Origin: DASWIV01 sp036397475
Lineage (GTDB): Bacteria > JAJVIF01 > JAPKYR01
Reading direction: 5' to 3'
DNA length: 6,456 bases
Assembly (NCBI GenBank): GCA_036397475.1
Contig: DASWIV010000076.1
Coordinates: forward strand, 1-6,456
The notes under the pieces are model-generated. The model searched no databases. It was not told the origin of the DNA and saw only the letters and a program-made list of their open reading frames with translations. Positions 1 through 5,890 of this stretch are shown here, piece by piece (positions within the stretch are counted from its first letter, which is position 1; each line of letters opens with the position of its first letter). The translations under genes and the position numbers were made by a program.

Positions 1-2636
1 AAGAAAAACGTAAACGCGAAAGAGATGAGGTTCTCCGTAGGGAAGCTGAAGAAGCAAGACGCAAAAGGGAAATGGAAGAAGCTCTTCCTAGGGAAGCTGA
101 AAAAAAGACTGCCCAAGTAAGTCAGACGGCTGAGATGTTACAGAAAAATAAGGGTCCGGGAAAGATGGGTAAGGAGTCCGCGGCTCGCATCGCGCGGGCG
201 GAATCATTCCTCGAACAGCTTCAGCACGACAAGGGTCTCTGGTTCATCATATTTTTTGCGATAGTGATGGCTTACCTTCTCCTTAATCAGGGCGGGAGTA
301 TAGACCTCGAGCGGCAGCCGGTATGGGCGTTCCGTGCATTTGCCTTCGGCGGATTCATAATATTCAGCATTCTGGATTTCGTCAGGATCCGCGACAACCT
401 GAGAAAGATAAATGTGCTGGCAGTCCTTCCGATCTCAATTGTCGCGATAATTGTCACCTCGAATATCGTCTCTATAAGGCCATTTGAGACGGTGGAAGAG
501 TCGATGAATATTCTCGCCTACGCGGCGATGGCGTTTCTGTGCTGGACATATATCGACTCGCTTTCAAAACTCAGGCAGTTCCTTGAAATTATCCTTGTCG
601 CGGGATTTTTGATAGCGTTCTGGGGATTGTATTTATTTTATGGCGCTTTGTGGGGATATGGCGAGACAAGGCCGCTGTCCAGTTTATTTTACTGGCATAA
701 TCCATGCGCCGGATTCCTGCTGCTGATCTGGCCGGTGATGCTGGCGCAGTTTTATTCGCTACGGCGAAAATGGCAGACTTTCCTGATCCTTTATATCTTT
801 TATATCACCTTTACAGCCTACGGACTTACCCTGTCCCGTGGAGGATGGCTGGCTGGGTTTTTGCCCTTCTTCCTGATTCCGTTTGTTTTATCAAGAAAAA
901 AGATAATGGTGAACTGGCGTCCGCTGATTCTGATCGGACTGTACTTTCTGTCAGCGATCCCGTTTGTCCTGAAATATCGCGGAAGATTTTTCCAGCCGAT
1001 AATTGACCGCTGGAACCAGATGCGTCCGGACGATTACTCGGTTGTCGGACGGTTCGAATTCTGGGATATCGCGCTCAGGGTGTGGAAGGAGCATCCGATC
1101 ACTGGCATCGGGTTCAACACGTTCGGATATTACTACGTTAATTACCAGACAAATCCGCAGTATTACACAAAGGATCCACACAGTTTATATATCCGGTTCA
1201 TGCTCGAAGGCGGGATCGCGGGAATTCTGGTGATCCTCTCTATCCTCTGGATTTACATTCAGTTGATAATGATGTCACTTAAGGCAGGACCGGGAAAAAT
1301 GCTGACGGTTTACAGGGTCGGGCTGCTGGCAGGGATCGGTGGTGAGCTTCTCCACATGGCTATCGATTTCGACTGGACTTTCCCCATCATTCCAATGCTC
1401 CTAGTCTGCCAGCTGGCGGTCGTCTCAAGGACATTCACTTACCCTAAGGTAGAGCAGGAAATGAGTGTCGACGAATGGGAAATTCCGGTTGAACCGAAGA
1501 AGGCTCCCGGATTTGTCGAGGGGGCAATAGAGCCAAGGGGTTTTTTCATCCGTCCGCTTCCGGTATGGCAGTCGCTGGCGGCTATTTTGCTGATCGCGAA
1601 TATACTCGGTTATGTATCGATGGATCTTTATGAAAAAGGGCGGAGCCTGATACTCGACCAGAGGAGACTTGCAGGCGAACTTGCGAATCAACGCATGACC
1701 CAGGCTCAGCAGGAGGCTTTCAGAAGCCAGACACAGGAAATTCCAACTCCGGACGAATTTTTCGATCAGGCCAGACTTGAATTGCTCGACCGGGGAATTT
1801 CGTACTGGGAGCGTAGCCTGAAATACAATCCATGGAACTGGTATCCCCTGAAGGACCTGCTCGCGTACAGTTTTGTTCGGGCGCGCGATTCCGCCAGTTC
1901 CGGTGACTATGAGCAGGCGGAGGAATTTCTCAATAAATCGATGAAATATGGAGAAAGGCTTCTTAAGGTGACACCGCACCGGCCCGCCTCATACTACGAT
2001 ATGGGTCAGACACTGATACTTGCCGGGCAGGCGTGGCGGCAGGATGATCTGGTCAAGTCCGGGTTAAACGACATGCTCCACGCGATCGAGCTCGATCCGG
2101 TTAACATTCCGAAATATTATCTTGGAGTTGCGCAGTATTATAAGGAAGATGGAGAAATTGAAAAATCCCTTGAGTACCTTCTAAAGCTCGAGGAAATATT
2201 TGTGCCGACGAATACCGAAGGCGGGGTCGATTTCAGCGCCTTGAAGGGAAAATCGCTAGCACGGCAGGACTGGATCGATATAACGGAGACCTGCAGGGAC
2301 GCGTGGTGGCTCCAGGCCGATATCCTTCAGCAGCTCGGCCGCAGGGATGAAGCAATGACGACGCTGTACAACGGGCTTAATACCCCTGTCGGTGGCGGAG
2401 AACAAAGAGAGGAGCAATTCAATCTAGGGATACTGCAGCTTCCATTTTTATTGAAGATCGCTGAACAGGCGGCCGAGGATGGCGACTGGAATACAGTGAA
2501 ACTGAGAACATCGAGCGCTCTCGACGTGATCAACGAAAATGAAATGTACGGATCACCCGAGAGCGAAAAAGCGAACGAATTATATTACGAGGCACGATCG
2601 CGTCTGGAAGGGACGACAGTTTCAGATACGGAATAA
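1..2636 (+). CDS. O-antigen ligase/polymerase (Wzy_C) family membrane protein with C-terminal TPR-like tail, 5' partial
   Basis: The protein is predicted to sit in the inner membrane and to ligate or polymerise lipid-linked glycan (O-antigen or exopolysaccharide) on its periplasmic side. Residue numbers count from the ATG at 72. About 12 hydrophobic segments lie between residues 56 and 452, with another at 496-516. Wzy_C hallmarks are the SRGGWLAG stretch (255-262), GRFEFWDIA (326-334), HPITGIGFNTFG (341-352) and PHSLY followed by EGGIAG (369-384). R256 and H370 are the likely counterparts of the conserved Arg and His of WaaL-type ligases. Residues 560-840 are soluble and helical, with TPR-like units such as 'AIELDPVN' (671-678). 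The frame has no stop upstream of 72 and encodes a Lys/Arg/Glu-rich stretch from position 3, so the ATG at 72 is probably internal and the start lies outside the window. Ligase cannot be told from polymerase, and the glycan is unknown. The phosphorylase gene follows after 12 nt. Confidence 0.85.
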   Translation, partial: EKRKRERDEVLRREAEEARRKREMEEALPREAEKKTAQVSQTAEMLQKNKGPGKMGKESAARIARAESFLEQLQHDKGLWFIIFFAIVMAYLLLNQGGSIDLERQPVWAFRAFAFGGFIIFSILDFVRIRDNLRKINVLAVLPISIVAIIVTSNIVSIRPFETVEESMNILAYAAMAFLCWTYIDSLSKLRQFLEIILVAGFLIAFWGLYLFYGALWGYGETRPLSSLFYWHNPCAGFLLLIWPVMLAQFYSLRRKWQTFLILYIFYITFTAYGLTLSRGGWLAGFLPFFLIPFVLSRKKIMVNWRPLILIGLYFLSAIPFVLKYRGRFFQPIIDRWNQMRPDDYSVVGRFEFWDIALRVWKEHPITGIGFNTFGYYYVNYQTNPQYYTKDPHSLYIRFMLEGGIAGILVILSILWIYIQLIMMSLKAGPGKMLTVYRVGLLAGIGGELLHMAIDFDWTFPIIPMLLVCQLAVVSRTFTYPKVEQEMSVDEWEIPVEPKKAPGFVEGAIEPRGFFIRPLPVWQSLAAILLIANILGYVSMDLYEKGRSLILDQRRLAGELANQRMTQAQQEAFRSQTQEIPTPDEFFDQARLELLDRGISYWERSLKYNPWNWYPLKDLLAYSFVRARDSASSGDYEQAEEFLNKSMKYGERLLKVTPHRPASYYDMGQTLILAGQAWRQDDLVKSGLNDMLHAIELDPVNIPKYYLGVAQYYKEDGEIEKSLEYLLKLEEIFVPTNTEGGVDFSALKGKSLARQDWIDITETCRDAWWLQADILQQLGRRDEAMTTLYNGLNTPVGGGEQREEQFNLGILQLPFLLKIAEQAAEDGDWNTVKLRTSSALDVINENEMYGSPESEKANELYYEARSRLEGTTVSDTE
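38..101 (+). repeat. Imperfect 17-codon repeat in the charged N-terminal region
   Basis: The 13-nt string tagggaagctgaa occurs at 38-50 and again at 89-101, exactly 51 nt (17 codons) apart and in the same frame, with flanking bases also similar. The encoded copies read RREAEEA and PREAEKK. This looks like an internal duplication in a low-complexity, probably coiled-coil cytoplasmic segment that continues off the left edge, so more copies may lie upstream. It does not look like a mobile element. Confidence 0.5.
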
Positions 2637-2648
2637 TATTTTTCACGA

Positions 2649-3431
2649 ATGACAGAACAAACAGATAACCCTGTAGATTTTCTGAGATCGTCGGGAGTGA
2701 GTTCATTAACCGGCGTGATATCGACCGGCAGCGGACAACCGCTTGAAATTCCGGGAATCAGAGAAATAAACAGGTTTCATTACAATGAGATTCCGGGATT
2801 TGTAAATACAACACTTCTCGGTCATGGCGGGATGCTTCGGATTGTGGAAGGGTCCGATGGGACCTGGGCTCTGTGGATCGGAAGAAAACATTTTTACCAG
2901 GGATTCGATTATGGAGAGATTACATCCTATCTGGACATTTCCAGGAAACTTGGCGCTGATAAATTTTTATGCCTGAACGCATCGGGTGGACTCACACATA
3001 ATTTGAATCCCGGGGATCTGGTAATTGTTGAGAAGTTCCGGACGTTTATTTCTTGGGATGGAAATTCTGTAAGTCCTGATGGAAGTCCGGTCAGGGAGAC
3101 GTCGGTTGATTTGATGGAGAGGCTTAATCGGGCGGGGGAGAAATCAGATAATGAATTGAAGAAGGGAATGTACGCGGGGGTGCCGGGTCCTGTTTATGAA
3201 ACACACGCGGAAGTGAATTGGCTCAGAAAACTGGGATGTTCGCTTGTAGGGATGAGTACTGTTCCTGAATTGTTAAGGGGAATGGAACTGGAGATGGAAT
3301 CGATTGCTGTTGCGCTGGTTGCGAATGTTCATACTCATCACGAGGAATTGACGCACGAAAAAGTTGTCCGGAACAGCAGGAAGGGAGCGGAAGAACTCAA
3401 TCGGCTGATTTCGGCGTTTTTAGCCTTATGA
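2649..3431 (+). CDS. Purine nucleoside phosphorylase (trimeric PNP/MTAP family)
   Basis: A cytoplasmic enzyme predicted to split purine nucleosides with phosphate into free base and pentose-1-phosphate for purine salvage. Family motifs appear in the expected order: a phosphate-loop-like TGSG (26-29), GHGG (58-61), GRKHFYQG (78-85), NASGGL (110-115), NPGDLVIVE (120-128), GPVYETHAE (180-188), VGMSTVPE (200-207) and a C-terminal HEKV (236-239). By motif alignment to human PNP, S28, H59, R79, H81, E184, M202, N226 and H236 match phosphate-, sugar- and base-contacting residues. Asn226 rather than Asp favours 6-oxopurines (inosine, guanosine) over methylthioadenosine. Deviations are Gln84 where Glu is usual and Ala225 before the base-binding Asn, where Thr is usual. 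At 260 residues it is slightly short, but no core motif is missing. No clear Shine-Dalgarno precedes the ATG, and the 12-nt gap suggests translation coupled to the upstream gene. The family is clear; the exact substrate is inferred. Confidence 0.87.
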   Translation: MTEQTDNPVDFLRSSGVSSLTGVISTGSGQPLEIPGIREINRFHYNEIPGFVNTTLLGHGGMLRIVEGSDGTWALWIGRKHFYQGFDYGEITSYLDISRKLGADKFLCLNASGGLTHNLNPGDLVIVEKFRTFISWDGNSVSPDGSPVRETSVDLMERLNRAGEKSDNELKKGMYAGVPGPVYETHAEVNWLRKLGCSLVGMSTVPELLRGMELEMESIAVALVANVHTHHEELTHEKVVRNSRKGAEELNRLISAFLAL

Positions 3432-3437
3432 ACCCGA

Positions 3438-3465
3438 TTGCAGAGGAATAAGTCTGTGTTATAAT
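3438..3465 (+). promoter_or_regulatory. Candidate sigma-70-type promoter with extended -10 for the thioredoxin reductase gene
   Basis: A perfect TATAAT lies at 3460-3465. It is preceded by TG one base upstream (3457-3458), giving an extended -10. A partial -35, TTGCAG, lies at 3438-3443 with a 16-nt spacer. The site falls in the 77-nt gap after the phosphorylase stop and about 44 nt before the next ATG, a natural place for a new transcript start. It is a motif match only and assumes an E. coli-like housekeeping sigma factor. Confidence 0.55.
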
Positions 3466-3494
3466 CACCGGGGAATTCGGAATTTTTATATTTT

Positions 3495-3500
3495 GAAGGA
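3495..3500 (+). promoter_or_regulatory. Shine-Dalgarno site of the thioredoxin reductase gene
   Basis: GAAGGA ends 8 nt before the ATG at 3509, a good match and spacing. It supports that start codon. Confidence 0.6.
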
Positions 3501-3508
3501 ATAAAAAA

Positions 3509-4480
3509 ATGACTGATTCAAACGAACTTTATGACATTGCCATTTTAGGCGGTGGACCGGGTGGAATGACCGCCGGACTTTATGCCGCACGCGGCGAAAT
3601 GAAAGCCCTGCTTCTGGATAAGGGAGCCCTTGGCGGCGCGGTTTTATTAAGCGAAAAATATGACAACTTCCCTGGATATCCGGGGGGTATAGGCAGCTTT
3701 GAGCTCGCAAGGCGAATTGAACAGCACCTCCGCGAATTCGAGATAGAGATCCGAACCGATAATGTGGTCGGGCTGAGACATTACAACAGCAGCCCGTTAT
3801 TTGAAATTGAAGCTGAGGACAGGACGTACTACTCAAAATCGGTCGTTCTTGCTACCGGTACGACGCCGAGGCGACTTCCTGCCAAAAATGCCGATAAATT
3901 ATTCGGACGGGGAGTGTCAACCTGCGCTGTCTGCGACGGCGCGTTTTACAAGGGAAAACCACTCGCGGTAATCGGGGGCGGCGACGCGGCGTGCGAGGAA
4001 GGCGTTTACCTTACAAGGTACGCGACCAAGGTGTATATCATTCACAGGCGTGATGAACTTCGGGCGAAAGCGGAACTTGCAAATGAAGCGAGGGAAAACG
4101 AAAAGGTCGAATTCATCATGGATTCAGTTCCCGAGGAGATCATCGGCGACGTAAAAGTCGAGGGATTGAAAATAGCGAATGTGAAAACGGGCGAAGAGAC
4201 GGTACTGGATGTCGCTGGCGTGTTTGTTTATATTGGGTCACTTGGAAATTCAGATTTTATCGAGCTTCCGATCAAGCGGTCGGAACATGGACATGTTTAT
4301 ACCGACGCTCTTGGCGAAACGGGTGTACCGGGATTGTATGCGATTGGGGATCTACGCAGTGAGCCATTCAACCAGGCGATCATAGCATGCGGCCAGGGAG
4401 CGCAGGCAGCGTTGATGGCGGATAAGTACAACAAGACAATACCAGCAGAAGCGCTGGAGAAATTCGCGGCGAAGGTTTAA
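3509..4480 (+). CDS. trxB: Thioredoxin reductase-like NAD(P)H flavoprotein disulfide reductase (TrxB family)
   Basis: A cytoplasmic flavoenzyme predicted to pass electrons from NADPH through FAD and a Cys pair to thioredoxin or a similar thiol partner. The 323 residues match the usual length of low-molecular-weight TrxB. In order they show the FAD Rossmann motif GGGPGG (14-19), an LGGA...YDNFPGYPGG segment (41-60), ATGTTPR (115-121), the redox pair CAVC (C139, C142) followed by DGA, the second nucleotide fold VIGGGDAACEEG (154-165), the NADPH 2'-phosphate motif HRRDELRA (179-186), and the FAD-binding YAIGD (277-281) with a terminal NQAIIACGQGAQAA (288-301). Three normally conserved flavin-region positions differ: GGQ is GGA, the IGHxPN-type segment reads IGSLGN (242-247), and RQA near the end is NQA. 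It could therefore be a divergent TrxB or a relative with another partner; no thioredoxin gene is in view. It has its own candidate promoter and Shine-Dalgarno, and a terminator follows. Confidence 0.87.
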   Translation: MTDSNELYDIAILGGGPGGMTAGLYAARGEMKALLLDKGALGGAVLLSEKYDNFPGYPGGIGSFELARRIEQHLREFEIEIRTDNVVGLRHYNSSPLFEIEAEDRTYYSKSVVLATGTTPRRLPAKNADKLFGRGVSTCAVCDGAFYKGKPLAVIGGGDAACEEGVYLTRYATKVYIIHRRDELRAKAELANEARENEKVEFIMDSVPEEIIGDVKVEGLKIANVKTGEETVLDVAGVFVYIGSLGNSDFIELPIKRSEHGHVYTDALGETGVPGLYAIGDLRSEPFNQAIIACGQGAQAALMADKYNKTIPAEALEKFAAKV

Positions 4481-4506
4481 TTCATTTAATCCGGAATATT
4501 GATTTG

Positions 4507-4536
4507 AAAGCTGATCATAGGATCGGCTTTTTTTTT
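4507..4536 (+). terminator. Intrinsic terminator after the thioredoxin reductase gene
   Basis: Arms at 4507-4516 (AAAGCTGATC) and 4521-4530 (GATCGGCTTT) pair over 10 bp with one G-U pair around a 4-nt loop (ATAG). A run of nine T (4528-4536) follows. The site is 26 nt after the trxB stop and separates that transcript from the next gene. Confidence 0.88.
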
Positions 4537-4545
4537 ATTCTCATG

Positions 4546-4554
4546 TGGTAAAAT
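4546..4554 (+). promoter_or_regulatory. Alternative extended -10 element upstream of the exported-protein gene
   Basis: TAAAAT at 4549-4554 matches five of six consensus bases and is preceded by TGG (4546-4548), giving an extended -10. The expected -35 position falls in the terminator T-run and shows no match. It would start transcription just upstream of the inverted repeat at 4560-4575. This is a weak call. Confidence 0.25.
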
Positions 4555-4559
4555 TTTAG

Positions 4560-4575
4560 TGTCAAGCACTTGACA
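4560..4575 (+). promoter_or_regulatory. Perfect inverted repeat (7+2+7) overlapping a consensus -35: candidate operator
   Basis: TGTCAAG at 4560-4566 and CTTGACA at 4569-4575 are exact reverse complements with a CA centre. The right arm contains a perfect TTGACA -35 hexamer (4570-4575). The best -10 downstream is TATTAT at 4596-4601, but its 20-nt spacer is longer than ideal. A symmetric 16-bp site on a -35 is a classic arrangement for a dimeric repressor. No regulator family can be named from the sequence alone, and no regulator gene is in the window. Confidence 0.45.
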
Positions 4576-4607
4576 AGGCTAAAAATAAAAAAGTGTATTA
4601 TTTTATC

Positions 4608-4613
4608 GGGAGG
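4608..4613 (+). promoter_or_regulatory. Shine-Dalgarno that fixes the exported-protein start at 4620
   Basis: GGGAGG ends 6 nt before the ATG at 4620. This favours that ATG over the in-frame GTG at 4593, which would place the ribosome-binding site inside the coding region and add nine polar/aromatic residues before the signal sequence. Confidence 0.7.
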
Positions 4614-4619
4614 AACGTA

Positions 4620-5780
4620 ATGAGAGTTAGTGTAATTCTTTTTCTGTTGATTGCGCCCGCGGGATGTGCTTCAGGGAATTCTATATCTCCTACAATCAAT
4701 CAGGCACCAGAAATTCAGACCGGTAATTCAGTCATTACTGATGGCCCATACATGCTATGGGGTGAGTGGACGTTTTATTTCAATGAGTCTCATAACCAGG
4801 TGGATGCGGTTCCTAGACGTGCAGGAAGATTTCATCTGAACGCATTGAAGTTTCTTGAAGAGTACTGCACCGATTGCCTGAATATTACTGAAATAAAAAA
4901 TAATGGAGATTCAACAATTGATCTCACCGTGCAGATTCGCCATCCATTCCCCGGACATCCGGAATATACAGGATTTGATGTCAAAGGAATAATAATGTTT
5001 GAAGGTTCTGAAACCTTTCACAGCAATGAATTTGAGCCCTTATATCCTGACGATTATATTGTTTCCTGGAAAGGACTTGGCGACCCGGAAATTCTAAATG
5101 CAGATGGATATACATACAGGTGGAACCCATCGTATTACTCTCACTCAGAATTACCCATATTTAATTACATAGAAGGGAAATTTACGAATGGGACTCCAAC
5201 AGCAAATGTTAATGCATATAAGGAATTTTATTCCCTGGAGGAACGTCATATCTTTAAGGATGATGCGGTTGTAAGCAAGACATATAAAATATGGATTCCT
5301 GAAGGTGAGCCGGTAATTGCTGGATATGCTATAGAAGCCTCCTGGGTGCCTCCTGTAGTAATTCCAGTTCAAAATGTCCTGACCGATTTTCCTGTGACTG
5401 CTAATCAACCTGACTTAATGCATTTCGACGTTGTTATAAATGACGGCGCACTAATTACGTTTGATGATGAGTGCTGTCTTGAAAAATCAGTATACCAAGC
5501 TCGTGCCGAGATTGAATACTGGTACCTTTCAGATGAATATATCGGCAACATTATTGTTTCACTCCGCGGGGATAAAGGCTGGTCAGGAACAAGCCAAAAT
5601 GTTTCTGCTTGCGATGGGCCAGATTCATGGAAATGCCTTGCGCCTAACCCCTATGATGAATTGCCTAATGGAATACACAGATTTTTAGCATTTGAATATC
5701 ATTATCATGTGTTTGATCCTGCATATAAGGCAGTTGATCCTGCAATAGATATCTACGAAGTCATAGTAGATATTCAATAA
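4620..5780 (+). CDS. Exported protein of unknown function, probable lipoprotein
   Basis: I do not recognise a characterised family. The 386-residue product starts with a short hydrophobic signal sequence (VSVILFLLIAPAGC), with Cys16 as candidate lipidation site. The -3 residue is Pro, atypical for a lipobox, so a plain secreted form is possible. The mature part is rich in Tyr, Trp, Asp, Glu and Pro, with alternating hydrophobic runs that suggest beta-sandwich folds. Examples are STIDLTVQIRHPFPG (98-112) followed by YTGFDVKGIIMF (116-127), and a C-terminal segment ending AIDIYEVIVDIQ (375-386). Six further Cys occur: C83/C86 as YCTDC, adjacent C285/C286, and C331/C339; disulfides outside the cytoplasm are plausible. 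No catalytic motif, sortase signal or C-terminal sorting repeat is evident. Codons are visibly AT-richer than in trxB. It sits alone between the trxB terminator and convergent rtcB. Start choice rests on GGGAGG six nt upstream of the ATG. Confidence 0.72.
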   Translation: MRVSVILFLLIAPAGCASGNSISPTINQAPEIQTGNSVITDGPYMLWGEWTFYFNESHNQVDAVPRRAGRFHLNALKFLEEYCTDCLNITEIKNNGDSTIDLTVQIRHPFPGHPEYTGFDVKGIIMFEGSETFHSNEFEPLYPDDYIVSWKGLGDPEILNADGYTYRWNPSYYSHSELPIFNYIEGKFTNGTPTANVNAYKEFYSLEERHIFKDDAVVSKTYKIWIPEGEPVIAGYAIEASWVPPVVIPVQNVLTDFPVTANQPDLMHFDVVINDGALITFDDECCLEKSVYQARAEIEYWYLSDEYIGNIIVSLRGDKGWSGTSQNVSACDGPDSWKCLAPNPYDELPNGIHRFLAFEYHYHVFDPAYKAVDPAIDIYEVIVDIQ

Positions 5781-5784
5781 ATAC

Positions 5785-5890
5785 AAGGAAGCACGATATG
5801 AGAGTCGCGTTAATTACTCTTCGTAATTATCCCTTAATCACCGCTATTGGCTTCAACCTCGCGACGCGGGTGCTAATTCCCGCATTGTGA
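5785..5890 (+). other. Short ORF (30 codons) with good Shine-Dalgarno, possible truncated gene start
   Basis: AAGGAAG (5785-5791) lies 6 nt before an ATG at 5798, 17 nt after the previous stop. The frame runs 30 codons to TGA at 5888-5890, and from about 5827 it is antisense to the end of rtcB. It begins MRVALITL, resembling MRVSVILF at the start of the upstream exported-protein gene, and both starts share ATGAGAGT. It may be the beginning of a second, related gene cut off by a rearrangement that brought in rtcB, or it may be chance. The peptide beyond the first ten residues is only rtcB read backwards. I would not annotate it as a functional protein. Confidence 0.2.
5811..5829. repeat. AT-rich inverted repeat at the rtcB stop codon
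   Basis: TAATTAC (5811-5817) and GTAATTA (5823-5829) are exact reverse complements around a 5-nt loop, and the right arm contains the rtcB stop (5827-5829). It lies between two convergent genes, where a shared terminator would be expected, but it is AT-rich and has no T-run on either strand, so it is a weak terminator candidate at best. Confidence 0.3.

Noticed and set aside
1425..1979. 184-codon open frame on the minus strand
   Set aside because: It lies wholly antisense to the O-antigen ligase gene, has no recognisable motif, and the forward frame has clear family signatures either side of it.
3486..3836. 116-codon open frame on the minus strand
   Set aside because: It is antisense to the thioredoxin reductase start region, lacks protein-family features and has no supporting regulatory signals.
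4593..4619. GTG start giving a nine-residue longer exported protein
   Set aside because: The GGGAGG Shine-Dalgarno at 4608-4613 fits only the ATG at 4620, and the longer N-terminus would put polar/aromatic residues ahead of the signal sequence.
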